DNA of 46,149 bases, taken from assembly GCA_018385315.1 (NCBI GenBank), contig JAHAZJ010000082.1, forward strand, positions 1 to 46,149, read 5' to 3'. Origin of the DNA: Treponema sp. Lineage in GTDB: Bacteria; Spirochaetota; Spirochaetia; Treponematales; Treponemataceae. Position 1 is the first letter of the stretch. Each line of letters starts with the position of its first letter. Below, in pieces: positions 1 through 9,530 of the stretch. The position numbers were made by a program, and so were the translations under genes. The notes beneath the pieces were generated by a model. It was not told where the DNA came from. It was given only the letters and a program-made list of their open reading frames with translations, and did not search any database.

Positions 1-1316
1 GAAGGCATTTTATTAGTAGCCATCATTTCTGCAAATACTTCTTTTCCCTGTTTTGATGTAATTTTTCCATCTTCCAAAGCATCTGCTAAATCTGCAATGT
101 GAGCTGGAGTGATTTTTACATCATTAATTGTTTCTTTCTTTTCATTAAGAACAGCAAGAAGTTCTGCAAGAATAAGGTTTACTGCTTTTTTAGGATTTTT
201 AGAAGACTTAGCAGCAGCTTCGAAGAACATTGCCAAATCTTTTGTAGAAGTAATTGTTTCTACATCAAAATCTGTCATGCCATACTGTTTCTTATAACGC
301 TGGCGTTTTGGTTCTGGAAGCTCTCCTACTTTTTCTTTTGCAGCAGAAATTAATTCTTCACTTACAGAGAAAGGTTTAATATCTGGTTCAACAACAAAGC
401 GGTAATCCACAAAAGAATTCTTTGTACGCTGAACAACAGTTTTTCCTTCAACTTCATTCCAACCCATTGTAACTTTGAATCCAGGATTAAATTCCTGACG
501 ATCTTCCTGGAATTCTTTTAACTGACGCTGGGCTTCGTATGTACAAGCATCGCGAATTGCTTTGAAAGAGTTTAAGTTTTTAATTTCTGAAATTGGTGTG
601 TGATAAAGTTTTCCATCTTCCCAGACATTTAAGTTGATGTTAGCATCACAACGCATATTACCTTCTTCAAGGTTACCGTTTGTTACTTTTACATAACGAA
701 GAATTTCCTGTACTGTCTGCATAAATAAAGCAGCTTCTTCAGGAGATGTTATATCTGGTTTTGTTACAATTTCAATAAGTGGAGTACCACAACGGTTATA
801 ATCGATATAAGAGTGAGCCCCTTGAAGGTGTAATGACTTACCTACGTCTTCCTCAAGATGGATACGTTCTACTCTAACACGACGATATTTTGCACCATTT
901 TCTTCTACAATACAATTTTCGCCTATAAAGTTTTTATCACGACATTTTGCGCCACCAGGTTGTTCCTCTTTTGGGAAACTTCGGCATGGTAAATCTACAT
1001 AACCATTTGTACAAAGAGGAATATCATACTGTGTAATCTGATAACCTTTTGCCAAGTCTGGATAAAAATAATGTTTTCTATCAAATTTTGTGAAACGAGC
1101 TATATCACAATTTAAAGCATGACCAGCAACAGCACCAAGTTCAACATATCCTTTTGAAATACGAGGCATAGCACCTGGCAAACCAAGACATACAGGACAA
1201 ACGCGAGTATCTGGCATTCCACCATAACGGTTTTCGCAGGCACAGAATGCTTTTGTCTTAGTTAAAAGCTGAGTATGAATTTCACAACCAATTACAATTT
1301 CCCACTTATCAATCAT
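1..1316 (-). CDS. gatB: Asp-tRNA(Asn)/Glu-tRNA(Gln) amidotransferase subunit B (C-terminus beyond window start)
   Basis: Minus-strand translation from ATG at 1316: MIDKWEIVIGCEIHTQLLTKTKAFCACENRYGGMPDTRVCPVCLGLPGAMP..., characteristic of GatB; open to the window edge. Confidence 0.95.
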   Translation of the reverse strand, partial: MIDKWEIVIGCEIHTQLLTKTKAFCACENRYGGMPDTRVCPVCLGLPGAMPRISKGYVELGAVAGHALNCDIARFTKFDRKHYFYPDLAKGYQITQYDIPLCTNGYVDLPCRSFPKEEQPGGAKCRDKNFIGENCIVEENGAKYRRVRVERIHLEEDVGKSLHLQGAHSYIDYNRCGTPLIEIVTKPDITSPEEAALFMQTVQEILRYVKVTNGNLEEGNMRCDANINLNVWEDGKLYHTPISEIKNLNSFKAIRDACTYEAQRQLKEFQEDRQEFNPGFKVTMGWNEVEGKTVVQRTKNSFVDYRFVVEPDIKPFSVSEELISAAKEKVGELPEPKRQRYKKQYGMTDFDVETITSTKDLAMFFEAAAKSSKNPKKAVNLILAELLAVLNEKKETINDVKITPAHIADLADALEDGKITSKQGKEVFAEMMATNKMP

Positions 1317-1337
1317 TTATATAACTCCAAAATAGTA

Positions 1338-2312
1338 TTAGTCCAGACCCATTGTTTCTTTAAAGAAATCACCAAAATCAGTACGTTTATCTTTTGTAAA
1401 AGCAATGGCAGTTCTTGGGTGCTGATTAAACAAACCAGTCATTAAATACTGTAAGTCATAACCCCAAACAACACCATCTTTCTTTAATGGTACCATATGT
1501 TCTTCAATAAATTTAATTACAGGATAAATATTGAATTTTGGATTTTTTAAGAAACCAAGCAAAAGCTCCATAGCACAGTTTCCAGCTCCACGTCCCATTG
1601 CCATATAAGTTGCATCAAGGAAATCTACACCGTCACCAGCACATTCAATTGTGTTTGCAAAGGCAAGGCGCTGATTATCATGAGCATGAATACCAAGTTT
1701 TTTATTATATTTTGCAGCAACTTCGCCAAACATATGACAAACACGAGCCATTGCTTCTGGATAGATTGAACCATAGCTGTCTACAATATAAATTACATCA
1801 ACTGAAGATTTTCCAAGCATTTCAAGAGCAGCTTTAATATCATTTTCCTGTCCTGTTGAAAGAGCCATAATATTACAGCTTGTTTCATATCCTTTTTTAT
1901 GTGCATCTTCAATCATTTCGATTGCAGTTGGAACCTGATGCAAATAGCAGGCAACACGAACTAAATCTACAGGGCTGTTTACTTTTTCCTGAATATCATT
2001 TTTATAATCACAACGGCCTACATCTGCCATAATAGCAATTTTAAGGTCTGTATTATTTTCACCAACAACACTTCGAATATAGTCATCATCGCAAAACTTA
2101 GAAGGACCAAATTTATCTACATCAAACATTGTTTTATCAGCACGGTAACCAAATTCCATATAATCAACACCGGCTTTTAAGTTAGCTTCATATAATGATT
2201 TTGCGAAATCTTTTGGAAAGAAGAAATCGTTACAAAGTCCTCCATCTCGCAATGTAGCATCAACAACCTTAATAGAAGGTCTATAATTCATGAGTTTTGA
2301 AATATCTTTCAT
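1338..2312 (-). CDS. Aldolase catalytic domain / HMGL-like (DRE-TIM) protein, 4-hydroxy-2-oxovalerate aldolase-like
   Basis: KVVDATLRDGG motif, HAHDNQRLAFANTIECAGDGVDFLDATYMAMGRGAGN metallolyase motif. Confidence 0.8.
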   Translation of the reverse strand: MKDISKLMNYRPSIKVVDATLRDGGLCNDFFFPKDFAKSLYEANLKAGVDYMEFGYRADKTMFDVDKFGPSKFCDDDYIRSVVGENNTDLKIAIMADVGRCDYKNDIQEKVNSPVDLVRVACYLHQVPTAIEMIEDAHKKGYETSCNIMALSTGQENDIKAALEMLGKSSVDVIYIVDSYGSIYPEAMARVCHMFGEVAAKYNKKLGIHAHDNQRLAFANTIECAGDGVDFLDATYMAMGRGAGNCAMELLLGFLKNPKFNIYPVIKFIEEHMVPLKKDGVVWGYDLQYLMTGLFNQHPRTAIAFTKDKRTDFGDFFKETMGLD

Positions 2313-2381
2313 TTATATCCTCTAAAAATTGATTTTATCATAAATCATGTTTTATGCACAGTATGAAACATAATCAGGTTT

Positions 2382-3140
2382 TTATTTTTTCCAGCCATCA
2401 TACTTTTCACATTCAAGAATTTTCCGAGCATTTGCAATTCTTTCAGCACTTGGAGTTTCCACCTCCTCAAGACTATATGGAATTCCAAGTTCTTTATATT
2501 TCATTACACCAAGTCCGTGATATGGTAAAATTTCTACCCGTTCAACATTATGCAATGTACGAATAAAATCTCTTGTCTGAGTAAGATATTCATCATTATC
2601 TGTAATTCCAGGAACTAATACGTGGCGAATCCAGATTGGCTTTTTTATTTCATCAAGATATGCAAACATTTCCCGAATATTTTTTCCTGTGTGACCTGTA
2701 AGTTCCCGGTGCTGATTTTCATCAATATGTTTAATATCCATCAAAAGAATATCTGTAACTTCCATTAATTTCTGAAACTTTGTAAACCATTGGCCTTCTT
2801 TTGTAAAGGGAGCGCCAGAAGTATCTATACAAGTATTAATATTTCTTTTTTTGCATTCTGTAAAAAATTCCAGTAAAAAATCCAGCTGAGACAAAGGTTC
2901 GCCACCACTTACTGTAATGCCCCCCTTTTTCCCCCAATATCCACGACATGTTTCTGCTTCCTTTAAAATATCATCCACAGAATAAGGTGTACCATCTGTC
3001 ATTTTCCAAGTATCAGGATTGTGACAGTATTTACAACGCAATGGACAACCACTAAGAAATAAAATAAATCTACTTCCAGGACCATCTGCGCAACCAAAGC
3101 TTTCAAACTTGTGTACATATCCCTGCATATTAAACTCCAT
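2382..3140 (-). CDS. pflA: Pyruvate formate-lyase activating enzyme (radical SAM)
   Basis: FESFGCADGPGSRFILFLSGCPLRCKYCHNPDTW radical SAM CxxxCxxC and PflA-type sequence. Confidence 0.95.
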   Translation of the reverse strand: MEFNMQGYVHKFESFGCADGPGSRFILFLSGCPLRCKYCHNPDTWKMTDGTPYSVDDILKEAETCRGYWGKKGGITVSGGEPLSQLDFLLEFFTECKKRNINTCIDTSGAPFTKEGQWFTKFQKLMEVTDILLMDIKHIDENQHRELTGHTGKNIREMFAYLDEIKKPIWIRHVLVPGITDNDEYLTQTRDFIRTLHNVERVEILPYHGLGVMKYKELGIPYSLEEVETPSAERIANARKILECEKYDGWKK

Positions 3141-4091
3141 TTATCTTTGTCTTTTTTTTCCAGCCTCAATAAAATTCATATGTGATTTCTGTTTTTGAGA
3201 AAGGCGGCGCTGTTCAAGAACAATTGAATCATCTGATTTTGAGCTGTTTTTTGACTTATATTTACTATTAACTGATTCTACACTCCACAAAGTCTTTTGA
3301 GGATGTAAATCGCCTTTTAATACATATTCTTCCCATTCTTTTGGCTCAGGCATTTCAAATTTCATGTGCTGGCCTGTAAAAGGATGATTAAATTCTAAAG
3401 TTCGGGCATGAAGACACAACCGATGGAAAGGGTCGGTTTTAGAGCGATGTTCCTCATCCCCAGCCAAAGTATACCCATGAGCTGAAAGATGGGCACGAAT
3501 CTGATTCTTTTTTCCAGTATCAAGGGAAAGTTCAAATAAAATGTGAGTTGGTCCTTTTATAAGCTTTTTGTAGTGAGTTCTTGCTGGAACAGTTTTAAAT
3601 GGTTTTCCAGCTTTATCAACATCACCAGGAAGGGGAACAAAACCAACATTATGAGAATTCTGGGCTAAGGGTTCATCAATAAGTCCTTCATCATTTAAAT
3701 CACCTAAGATTCTATCTGATACTTTTCTTCTTGCTTCACCAATAGCACGATATAAACGTTCTGTAACCATTTGATGCCATGTGTTCATAATTTTTTGCTG
3801 AGCAACTTCAGTCAAAGCAAACATCATTACACCACTAGTATCTCTATCTAATCGATGAACCACATAAGGTTTATGTTTATTATTTACACTACCCTGTTTA
3901 CGAAGTATTTCTTCCAACACACTTTGTGCAGTTCTAGCTTTACTTCCAGGATAGGGAACGGATAACAAACCAGAAGGTTTATTTATAACAACAAGCCACT
4001 GGTCCTGATAAAGAATTTCTATCTTTTCATGACCATAATCAGCTTTATGTTCTCTTTTATACTCTGTTGAGGATTTTACATACATAGTCAT
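3141..4091 (-). CDS. RluA-family pseudouridine synthase
   Basis: VVINKPSGLLSVPYPG, VVHRLDRDTSGVMMFALT catalytic motif; overlaps the next upstream ORF by 35 nt, so the true start may be slightly internal. Confidence 0.9.
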   Translation of the reverse strand: MTMYVKSSTEYKREHKADYGHEKIEILYQDQWLVVINKPSGLLSVPYPGSKARTAQSVLEEILRKQGSVNNKHKPYVVHRLDRDTSGVMMFALTEVAQQKIMNTWHQMVTERLYRAIGEARRKVSDRILGDLNDEGLIDEPLAQNSHNVGFVPLPGDVDKAGKPFKTVPARTHYKKLIKGPTHILFELSLDTGKKNQIRAHLSAHGYTLAGDEEHRSKTDPFHRLCLHARTLEFNHPFTGQHMKFEMPEPKEWEEYVLKGDLHPQKTLWSVESVNSKYKSKNSSKSDDSIVLEQRRLSQKQKSHMNFIEAGKKRQR

Positions 4092-4659
4092 ATAATAAAT
4101 CTACAGTACCTTCAATTCCAAGTTTCGAAGAATTGATACAAAGATCATAATTCTTGCAATCTCCCCAAGAGCCATTTTTACAGAAATAATCATGATAACG
4201 TTTACGTTTTTTATCATGACGTTCAATTGCGGCAATAGCTTTTTTTTCGTCCATATTACGGTATTCCATAACACGCTTAATTTTTTCAGTCATATCACCA
4301 ACAATAAAAACTGAAATAAATCCTTCCTGACCACGGAATAATTCATCAGCACAGCGACCAACAACTACAAAGGAATCTCCATCAGCCCATTTTGATTTTA
4401 AGAGAGCAAACTGTAATTCCGCAACATTTTCTTCTGGAGAATTTGAATATCCGCGAACTGTACGACTAAAAAGTTTTTTTCTAGGAACTTCATCATATTT
4501 TTCTAAGTCGTTAGTATCGATATTTTTTATTTTTCCAATTTCTTCAAAAAGGTTTCTATCGTAAAAAGGAATGTCCAGTTTTTCTGCAAGTTTTCTACCA
4601 ATTTCATGACCTGCACTTCCATACTGACGCCCAATAGAAACAATAACCTGTTTTTCCAT
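4057..4659 (-). CDS. Cytidylate kinase-like family protein
   Basis: VIVSIGRQYGSAGHEIGRKLAEKLDIPFYDRNLF, typical N-terminus of cytidylate kinase-like proteins. Confidence 0.88.
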   Translation of the reverse strand: MEKQVIVSIGRQYGSAGHEIGRKLAEKLDIPFYDRNLFEEIGKIKNIDTNDLEKYDEVPRKKLFSRTVRGYSNSPEENVAELQFALLKSKWADGDSFVVVGRCADELFRGQEGFISVFIVGDMTEKIKRVMEYRNMDEKKAIAAIERHDKKRKRYHDYFCKNGSWGDCKNYDLCINSSKLGIEGTVDLLYDYVCKILNRV

Positions 4660-4668
4660 TAAATCACC

Positions 4669-6021
4669 TTATAAATATCTTACAAAAATAAATACTGTTG
4701 AAATTATCATTACAATAATTGTTGCAGGAACTGCTTTAGCACAATAAGTTCCCCATCCAACAGGATATCCAGCTTTACCAGCAACAGAAGTTCCAACAAC
4801 ATTTGCACTGGCACCAATTGGAGTTGCACTACCACCAATATCAGTACCCATAGAAAGAGCCCAGGTCATTGTTGTTAGACTAACTCCTGTTGTTGCTGCA
4901 AGGGATTGAATTACAGGAATCATTGTTGCGGCAAAAGGAATATTATCAATAAAGGCACTGGCAATTGCAGAAACCCAGATAATAATCGCTATCATTAAGT
5001 ATACATTGCCACCAGAGATTTTTCCAATAAAACCTGCAACTATTTCTAGAATACCAGTCTGTTCCAAACCACCAACAACTATAAAAAGTCCTAAAAAGAA
5101 CAAAATTGTTTTATAATCAACTTTTTTTATAATTTCTGGAATATGCTTTGGAGCTGAAAGTAAAGTAAGGATAGAAATAAATACACCAATTGTTGCAACT
5201 GTTAATCCTGTCATTGCATGAGTTACAAGAAGAATTACTGCACAACCAAAAATAAATGAACTTAAAATAAATCCTTTTTTATCAGTAATTGCTGACTCTG
5301 GAGTTGGAAATGTAGAAACATCAATAGATTCATCTCCTTTTAAATCTTTTTTGTAAGCAAAGAAGAAGAAAAGAACTGTAAAAATCATACATATACCAGC
5401 AATTGCACCAGTATTCATAATAAAGTCTGCAAAGGAATATCCAAAAGATGTACCAATAATAATGTTTGGAGGATCACCACACATGGTTGCAGAACCTCCT
5501 AAGTTAGCACAAAATATTTCTGAAAGAATCATTGGAAGGGGATTAAATTTCAGAAGCTGTGATAATTCAATTGTAACAGTTGACAGGAATAAAATAACTG
5601 TAATACTGTCAATAAACATTGCAAGTACACCAGACATAATCATAAATGTTACAAAAATTGGCAAAACTTTGTAATGAACCAGCTTCGCAAGACGCATACA
5701 AAGCCATCGGAAAAATCCTACACGAGCCATTCCTTCGACCATAATCATCATTCCTAAAATAAAGATGATTGTTGCCCAGTTAACCCCAGAGGATGATTCA
5801 TGAGACTCACCTGCTGAATACCAGAACCCTGATGTAAATATATTACGAACATTAAGAGTTTCAAGAGCAGCATCAAAACTGTGCATTCCTAAACCAAATA
5901 CTAACAATAAAGTTAATAATCCACACACAAGTGTAATATGATGACGCTCAAATATTTCGAGTATTATCATGATGAACATTACTACGAAAATAGTAACAGC
6001 TAAAATTTTTGCAACCAACAT
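4669..6021 (-). CDS. SLC13/ArsB/NhaD-type membrane permease
   Basis: Multi-span hydrophobic protein; CGDPPNIIIGTSFGYSFADF and FIDNIPFAATMIPV motifs of the ion transporter superfamily. Confidence 0.85.
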   Translation of the reverse strand: MLVAKILAVTIFVVMFIMIILEIFERHHITLVCGLLTLLLVFGLGMHSFDAALETLNVRNIFTSGFWYSAGESHESSSGVNWATIIFILGMMIMVEGMARVGFFRWLCMRLAKLVHYKVLPIFVTFMIMSGVLAMFIDSITVILFLSTVTIELSQLLKFNPLPMILSEIFCANLGGSATMCGDPPNIIIGTSFGYSFADFIMNTGAIAGICMIFTVLFFFFAYKKDLKGDESIDVSTFPTPESAITDKKGFILSSFIFGCAVILLVTHAMTGLTVATIGVFISILTLLSAPKHIPEIIKKVDYKTILFFLGLFIVVGGLEQTGILEIVAGFIGKISGGNVYLMIAIIIWVSAIASAFIDNIPFAATMIPVIQSLAATTGVSLTTMTWALSMGTDIGGSATPIGASANVVGTSVAGKAGYPVGWGTYCAKAVPATIIVMIISTVFIFVRYL

Positions 6022-6114
6022 AAATCAAATTATATCGATTGTGAAAATTATATTCAATTTCTTTATTAAAAAAATAACTTGCGAAATTTAGAATTTAAGA
6101 TATAATTTTTGTCT

Positions 6115-6702
6115 ATGCAATTTACAATTTTATTCTTCCTAAACAGCATGGGTTTTGGAATTGGCTTAGCAATGGATGCTTTTTCAGTGTCTATTGCCAG
6201 TGGTCTAAAAGAACAAAACATGAAACCACAAAGAGCTTTTTTTATAGCAGGAGTTTATGGCTTTTTTCAATTCATAATGCCAATGATTGGATGGGTTTGT
6301 GTTCACACTATCATTAATATTTTTGAAAAATTCCAACCTTTCATTCCATGGATTGCACTGGCTCTTTTACTGTACATTGGAATAAATATGATTGTCGAAG
6401 GTATTAAAAAAGGCACTGAAGAAGAAAACACAAAAGCATTAAGTATTTCTGTTCTTTTAATTCAAGGAGTTGCAACATCAATTGACGCCCTTTCCGTAGG
6501 CTTTACAATTGCAGATTACAATGGACTTATGGCTTTCATTTCATCATTAATTATTGCAATTGAAACTTTTATCATTTGTCTTGGTGGCCTTAAACTTGGT
6601 AAAAAAGCCGGTGAAAAGCTTTCAGATAAAGCCACAATTTTTGGTGGTGTTATATTAATTGCCATTGGATTGGAAATATTTATTAAAGGTATTTTCTTCT
6701 AA
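6115..6702 (+). CDS. mntP: Manganese efflux pump MntP family
   Basis: GFGIGLAMDAFSVSIASGL and VATSIDALSVGF repeats. Tracked start at 6109 is TTG; ATG at 6115 preferred. Confidence 0.9.
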   Translation: MQFTILFFLNSMGFGIGLAMDAFSVSIASGLKEQNMKPQRAFFIAGVYGFFQFIMPMIGWVCVHTIINIFEKFQPFIPWIALALLLYIGINMIVEGIKKGTEEENTKALSISVLLIQGVATSIDALSVGFTIADYNGLMAFISSLIIAIETFIICLGGLKLGKKAGEKLSDKATIFGGVILIAIGLEIFIKGIFF

Positions 6703-6745
6703 ATTAATCTCCGTATTTAGGGGTTGTACTACCCCCCCTCAATAA

Positions 6746-6788
6746 AAAAATAAGCCCGTTACAGAAAAACTGCAACGGGCTTATTTTT
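6746..6788. terminator. Bidirectional intrinsic terminator between convergent mntP and pflB
   Basis: AAAAATAAGCCCGTT / AACGGGCTTATTTTT perfect 15-bp inverted repeat, U-rich on both strands. Confidence 0.9.
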
Positions 6789-6829
6789 AGTCAATCAACT
6801 AACTAGTCGCCTAGAGTGCGGAGTGAGTC

Positions 6830-6954
6830 GCACAACTGCGTTGTGCTTACCGAGTTTGCTTCGCAAACATCGCTTGCCACTTCGCACTAAAGTGCTGGTC
6901 GCTCAGCATACGCTGAGCTTACCTGCTTTGTATACTACAAAGCAGCGTGGCAAG
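6830..6954 (-). repeat. Array of short hairpins in the 3' region of pflB
   Basis: Perfect inverted repeats: 6830-6846 GCACAAC-TGC-GTTGTGC; 6854-6868 GTTTGC-TTC-GCAAAC; 6901-6918 GCTCAGC-ATAC-GCTGAGC; 6923-6945 CTGCTTTGTA-TAC-TACAAAGCAG; plus long-range CTTGCCAC (6873-6880)/GTGGCAAG (6947-6954). Confidence 0.85.
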
Positions 6955-9274
6955 TACGAGCGATAACGTCGTCCTGCTGTTCTTTTGTAAGGTTGATGAA
7001 GCGTACAGCATAACCAGATACACGAACTGTGAAGTTAGCATATTCAGGTTTTTCTGGATGAGCCTGACAATCCTTAAGTTTTTCAACACTGAATACGTTT
7101 ACGTTCAAGTGGTGAGAGCCCTGTGAGAAGTATCCGTCAAGAATACTTACCAAGTTGTTGATCTGTTCACCTTTTTCATGTCCAAGAGCAGATGGATTGA
7201 TTGTCTGAGTATTTGAAATACCATCCAAAGCATAGTGGTATGGAAGTTTTGCAACTGAGTTCAAAGACTTAATCAAACCTTTTGTTTCTGCACCGTAAGA
7301 TGGAGAAGCACCTGGAGAGAATGGAGCACCAGCTGGACGTCCGTTAGGAAGAGCACCTGTAGCCTTACCGTATACAACGTTAGAAGTAATTGTAAGGATA
7401 GATGTTGTTGGTTCAGCGTTACGGTATGTTGGGTGTTTCTTAATCATGTTCATGAATGTCTTAAGCAACCATACAGCGATTTCATCTGCACGATCATCAT
7501 CCTGACCATAACGTGGGAAGTCACCTTCAACTTTAAAGTCTTTTACGAGAGTTACTGTATCAACTACGTTACCAGCCTTGTCTTTTACCTGGTACTGTTC
7601 CCGTTCAACGTGAACTTTTGCATATTTCATAGCTGAAAGTGAGTCAACTACATGAGAGAAACCTGCAATACCAGTTGCGAATGTACGATGTACATCTGTA
7701 TCTTCCAAAGCCAATTCTGCAGCTTCGTAGTAGTATTTATCATGCATGTAGTGGATAGCATTCAATACGTTTACGTATACATCTGCTAACCATTCCAGCA
7801 TAGCAAGGTATTTCTTTTCAACTTCTTTGTAATTAGAAGCATCAATTGTGTCATATGTGATTGGTTCATAGTTTGGACCGATCTGAAGACCTTTTTTCAG
7901 GTGTTCATCTTTACCACCGTTGAATGCGTAAAGAAGAGCTTTAGCCAAGTTAGCACGAGCTCCGAAGAACTGCATTTCTTTACCTGTCTGTGTAGCAGAT
8001 ACACAACAACAGATTGAGTAGTCATCACCCCAGATAGGACGCATTGTTTCATCGTTTTCGTACTGGATTGAAGATGTATCAATAGAAATCTTAGCACAGT
8101 ATTTACGGAAGTTATCAGCCAATCTTGGTGAGTAAAGTACTGTCATGTTTGGTTCTGGAGAAGGACCCATATTTTCCAATGTATGGAGGAAGCGGTAGTC
8201 GTTCTTTGTTACCATTGAGCGGCCATCTATACCAAGTCCACCTACTTCCAAAGTAGCCCAAATTGGGTCACCAGAGAAGAGCTGGTTGTAAGATTCGATA
8301 CGAGCAAAACGAACCATACGGAATTTCATTGTAATGTGGTCAACAAGTTCCTGAGCCTGCTGTTCTGTTAAGATACCTTTTTTCATATCACGTTCGATAT
8401 AGATATCCAGGAATGTTGAGATACGTCCTACAGACATAGCAGCACCGTTCTGAGTTTTAATAGCAGCAAGGTAACCAAAGTATAACCACTGGAAAGCTTC
8501 TTTAGCTGTTGAAGCTGGTTTTGAAATATCATAACCATATTTAGCAGCCATTGCTTTCATACCCTTGAGGGCTTTAATCTGTTCTGCAACTTCTTCCCGG
8601 AGACGAATAACATCTTCTGACATTGTTCCATCACCGATGTTTGCAAAATCTTCCTGTTTGTAAGCGATCAACTGATCAATACCGTACAAAGCAACACGAC
8701 GGTAGTCACCAACGATACGTCCACGTCCATATGTATCTGGCAAACCAGTTAGGATGTGAGCTGAACGAACAGCTCTGTGTTCTGGTGAGTATACATCGAA
8801 TACAGCGTCGTTGTGTGTTTTGTGATATGTAGTGAAAATCTTTTTAATTTCCGGATCTACTTCATAACCGTACATTTCGCATGACTGAACTGCCATGTTA
8901 ATACCACCGTAAGGCATAAATGCACGTTTCAAAGGTTTATCAGTCTGAAGACCTACAACCTGTTCAAGTTCTTTTCCTTCTGGACAAATGTAACCAGCGT
9001 CATGAGCTGTAAGACTTGTTACAATACTTGTATCCATATCAAGAACACCAGATCTTTCTTTTCCGTCTTTACCTACGGAAACTTTATTGTGTTCTGCTTT
9101 CTGCAACTTCTGAAGTTCGTCAAACAATTTGTTTGTTGCAGCTGTTGGTCCTGCTAAGAATGATTCATCTCCATCATATGGAGTATAGTTAGCCTGGATA
9201 AAGTCACGAACATTTACTTCTGATGTCCATGCGCCTTTTGGATTAAATCCTTCCCATTCTGGTCTTAAAGCCAT
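6935..9274 (-). CDS. pflB: Formate C-acetyltransferase (pyruvate formate-lyase)
   Basis: 779 aa; glycyl radical motif [13 protein letters not shown] near C-terminus; active-site cysteines in [26 protein letters not shown]. Confidence 0.97.
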   Translation of the reverse strand: MALRPEWEGFNPKGAWTSEVNVRDFIQANYTPYDGDESFLAGPTAATNKLFDELQKLQKAEHNKVSVGKDGKERSGVLDMDTSIVTSLTAHDAGYICPEGKELEQVVGLQTDKPLKRAFMPYGGINMAVQSCEMYGYEVDPEIKKIFTTYHKTHNDAVFDVYSPEHRAVRSAHILTGLPDTYGRGRIVGDYRRVALYGIDQLIAYKQEDFANIGDGTMSEDVIRLREEVAEQIKALKGMKAMAAKYGYDISKPASTAKEAFQWLYFGYLAAIKTQNGAAMSVGRISTFLDIYIERDMKKGILTEQQAQELVDHITMKFRMVRFARIESYNQLFSGDPIWATLEVGGLGIDGRSMVTKNDYRFLHTLENMGPSPEPNMTVLYSPRLADNFRKYCAKISIDTSSIQYENDETMRPIWGDDYSICCCVSATQTGKEMQFFGARANLAKALLYAFNGGKDEHLKKGLQIGPNYEPITYDTIDASNYKEVEKKYLAMLEWLADVYVNVLNAIHYMHDKYYYEAAELALEDTDVHRTFATGIAGFSHVVDSLSAMKYAKVHVEREQYQVKDKAGNVVDTVTLVKDFKVEGDFPRYGQDDDRADEIAVWLLKTFMNMIKKHPTYRNAEPTTSILTITSNVVYGKATGALPNGRPAGAPFSPGASPSYGAETKGLIKSLNSVAKLPYHYALDGISNTQTINPSALGHEKGEQINNLVSILDGYFSQGSHHLNVNVFSVEKLKDCQAHPEKPEYANFTVRVSGYAVRFINLTKEQQDDVIARTCHAAL

Positions 9275-9465
9275 AGAATATACCTCTTTTCCGAAGGGTA
9301 CTTACTTTCATTCCCTTCAGACAATTTATTGTGTCGATTCTTTTTTGTTACTTTCGCAGCAAGAAAAGACTGGAAAAACTTTCCTCGACGAATTAAATAA
9401 TAATGAATTCAAGTTGTTTCTTCAAGAAGAATTCACCTCAAAACCAAGTAAGTTACAATTTATTT

Positions 9466-9480
9466 TTGTAATCATTACAA
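9466..9480. promoter_or_regulatory. Candidate 7-1-7 operator palindrome (TTGTAATCATTACAA) upstream of pflB
   Basis: Perfect 7-1-7 palindrome near the predicted transcription start of pflB; resembles PerR/Zur-type boxes. Confidence 0.5.
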
Positions 9481-9484
9481 TATT

Positions 9485-9513
9485 ACAATAATTACATTTT
9501 CATAAATAGTCAA
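9485..9513 (-). promoter_or_regulatory. Candidate sigma70-type promoter of pflB
   Basis: Minus strand TTGACT - 17 nt - TATTGT. Confidence 0.5.
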
Positions 9514-9530
9514 GTAATTTTATTATTTTT

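Noticed and set aside
99-353. 84-aa plus-strand ORF
   Set aside because: Antisense to gatB, with low-complexity translation typical of shadow ORFs in AT-rich DNA.
6021-6114. Manganese (yybP-ykoY) riboswitch upstream of mntP
   Set aside because: Only about 90 nt of AT-rich sequence with no recognisable conserved motif or stem set.
6935-9274. pflB located away from pflA as an anomaly
   Set aside because: Separation of the two genes by several loci is common and not informative.
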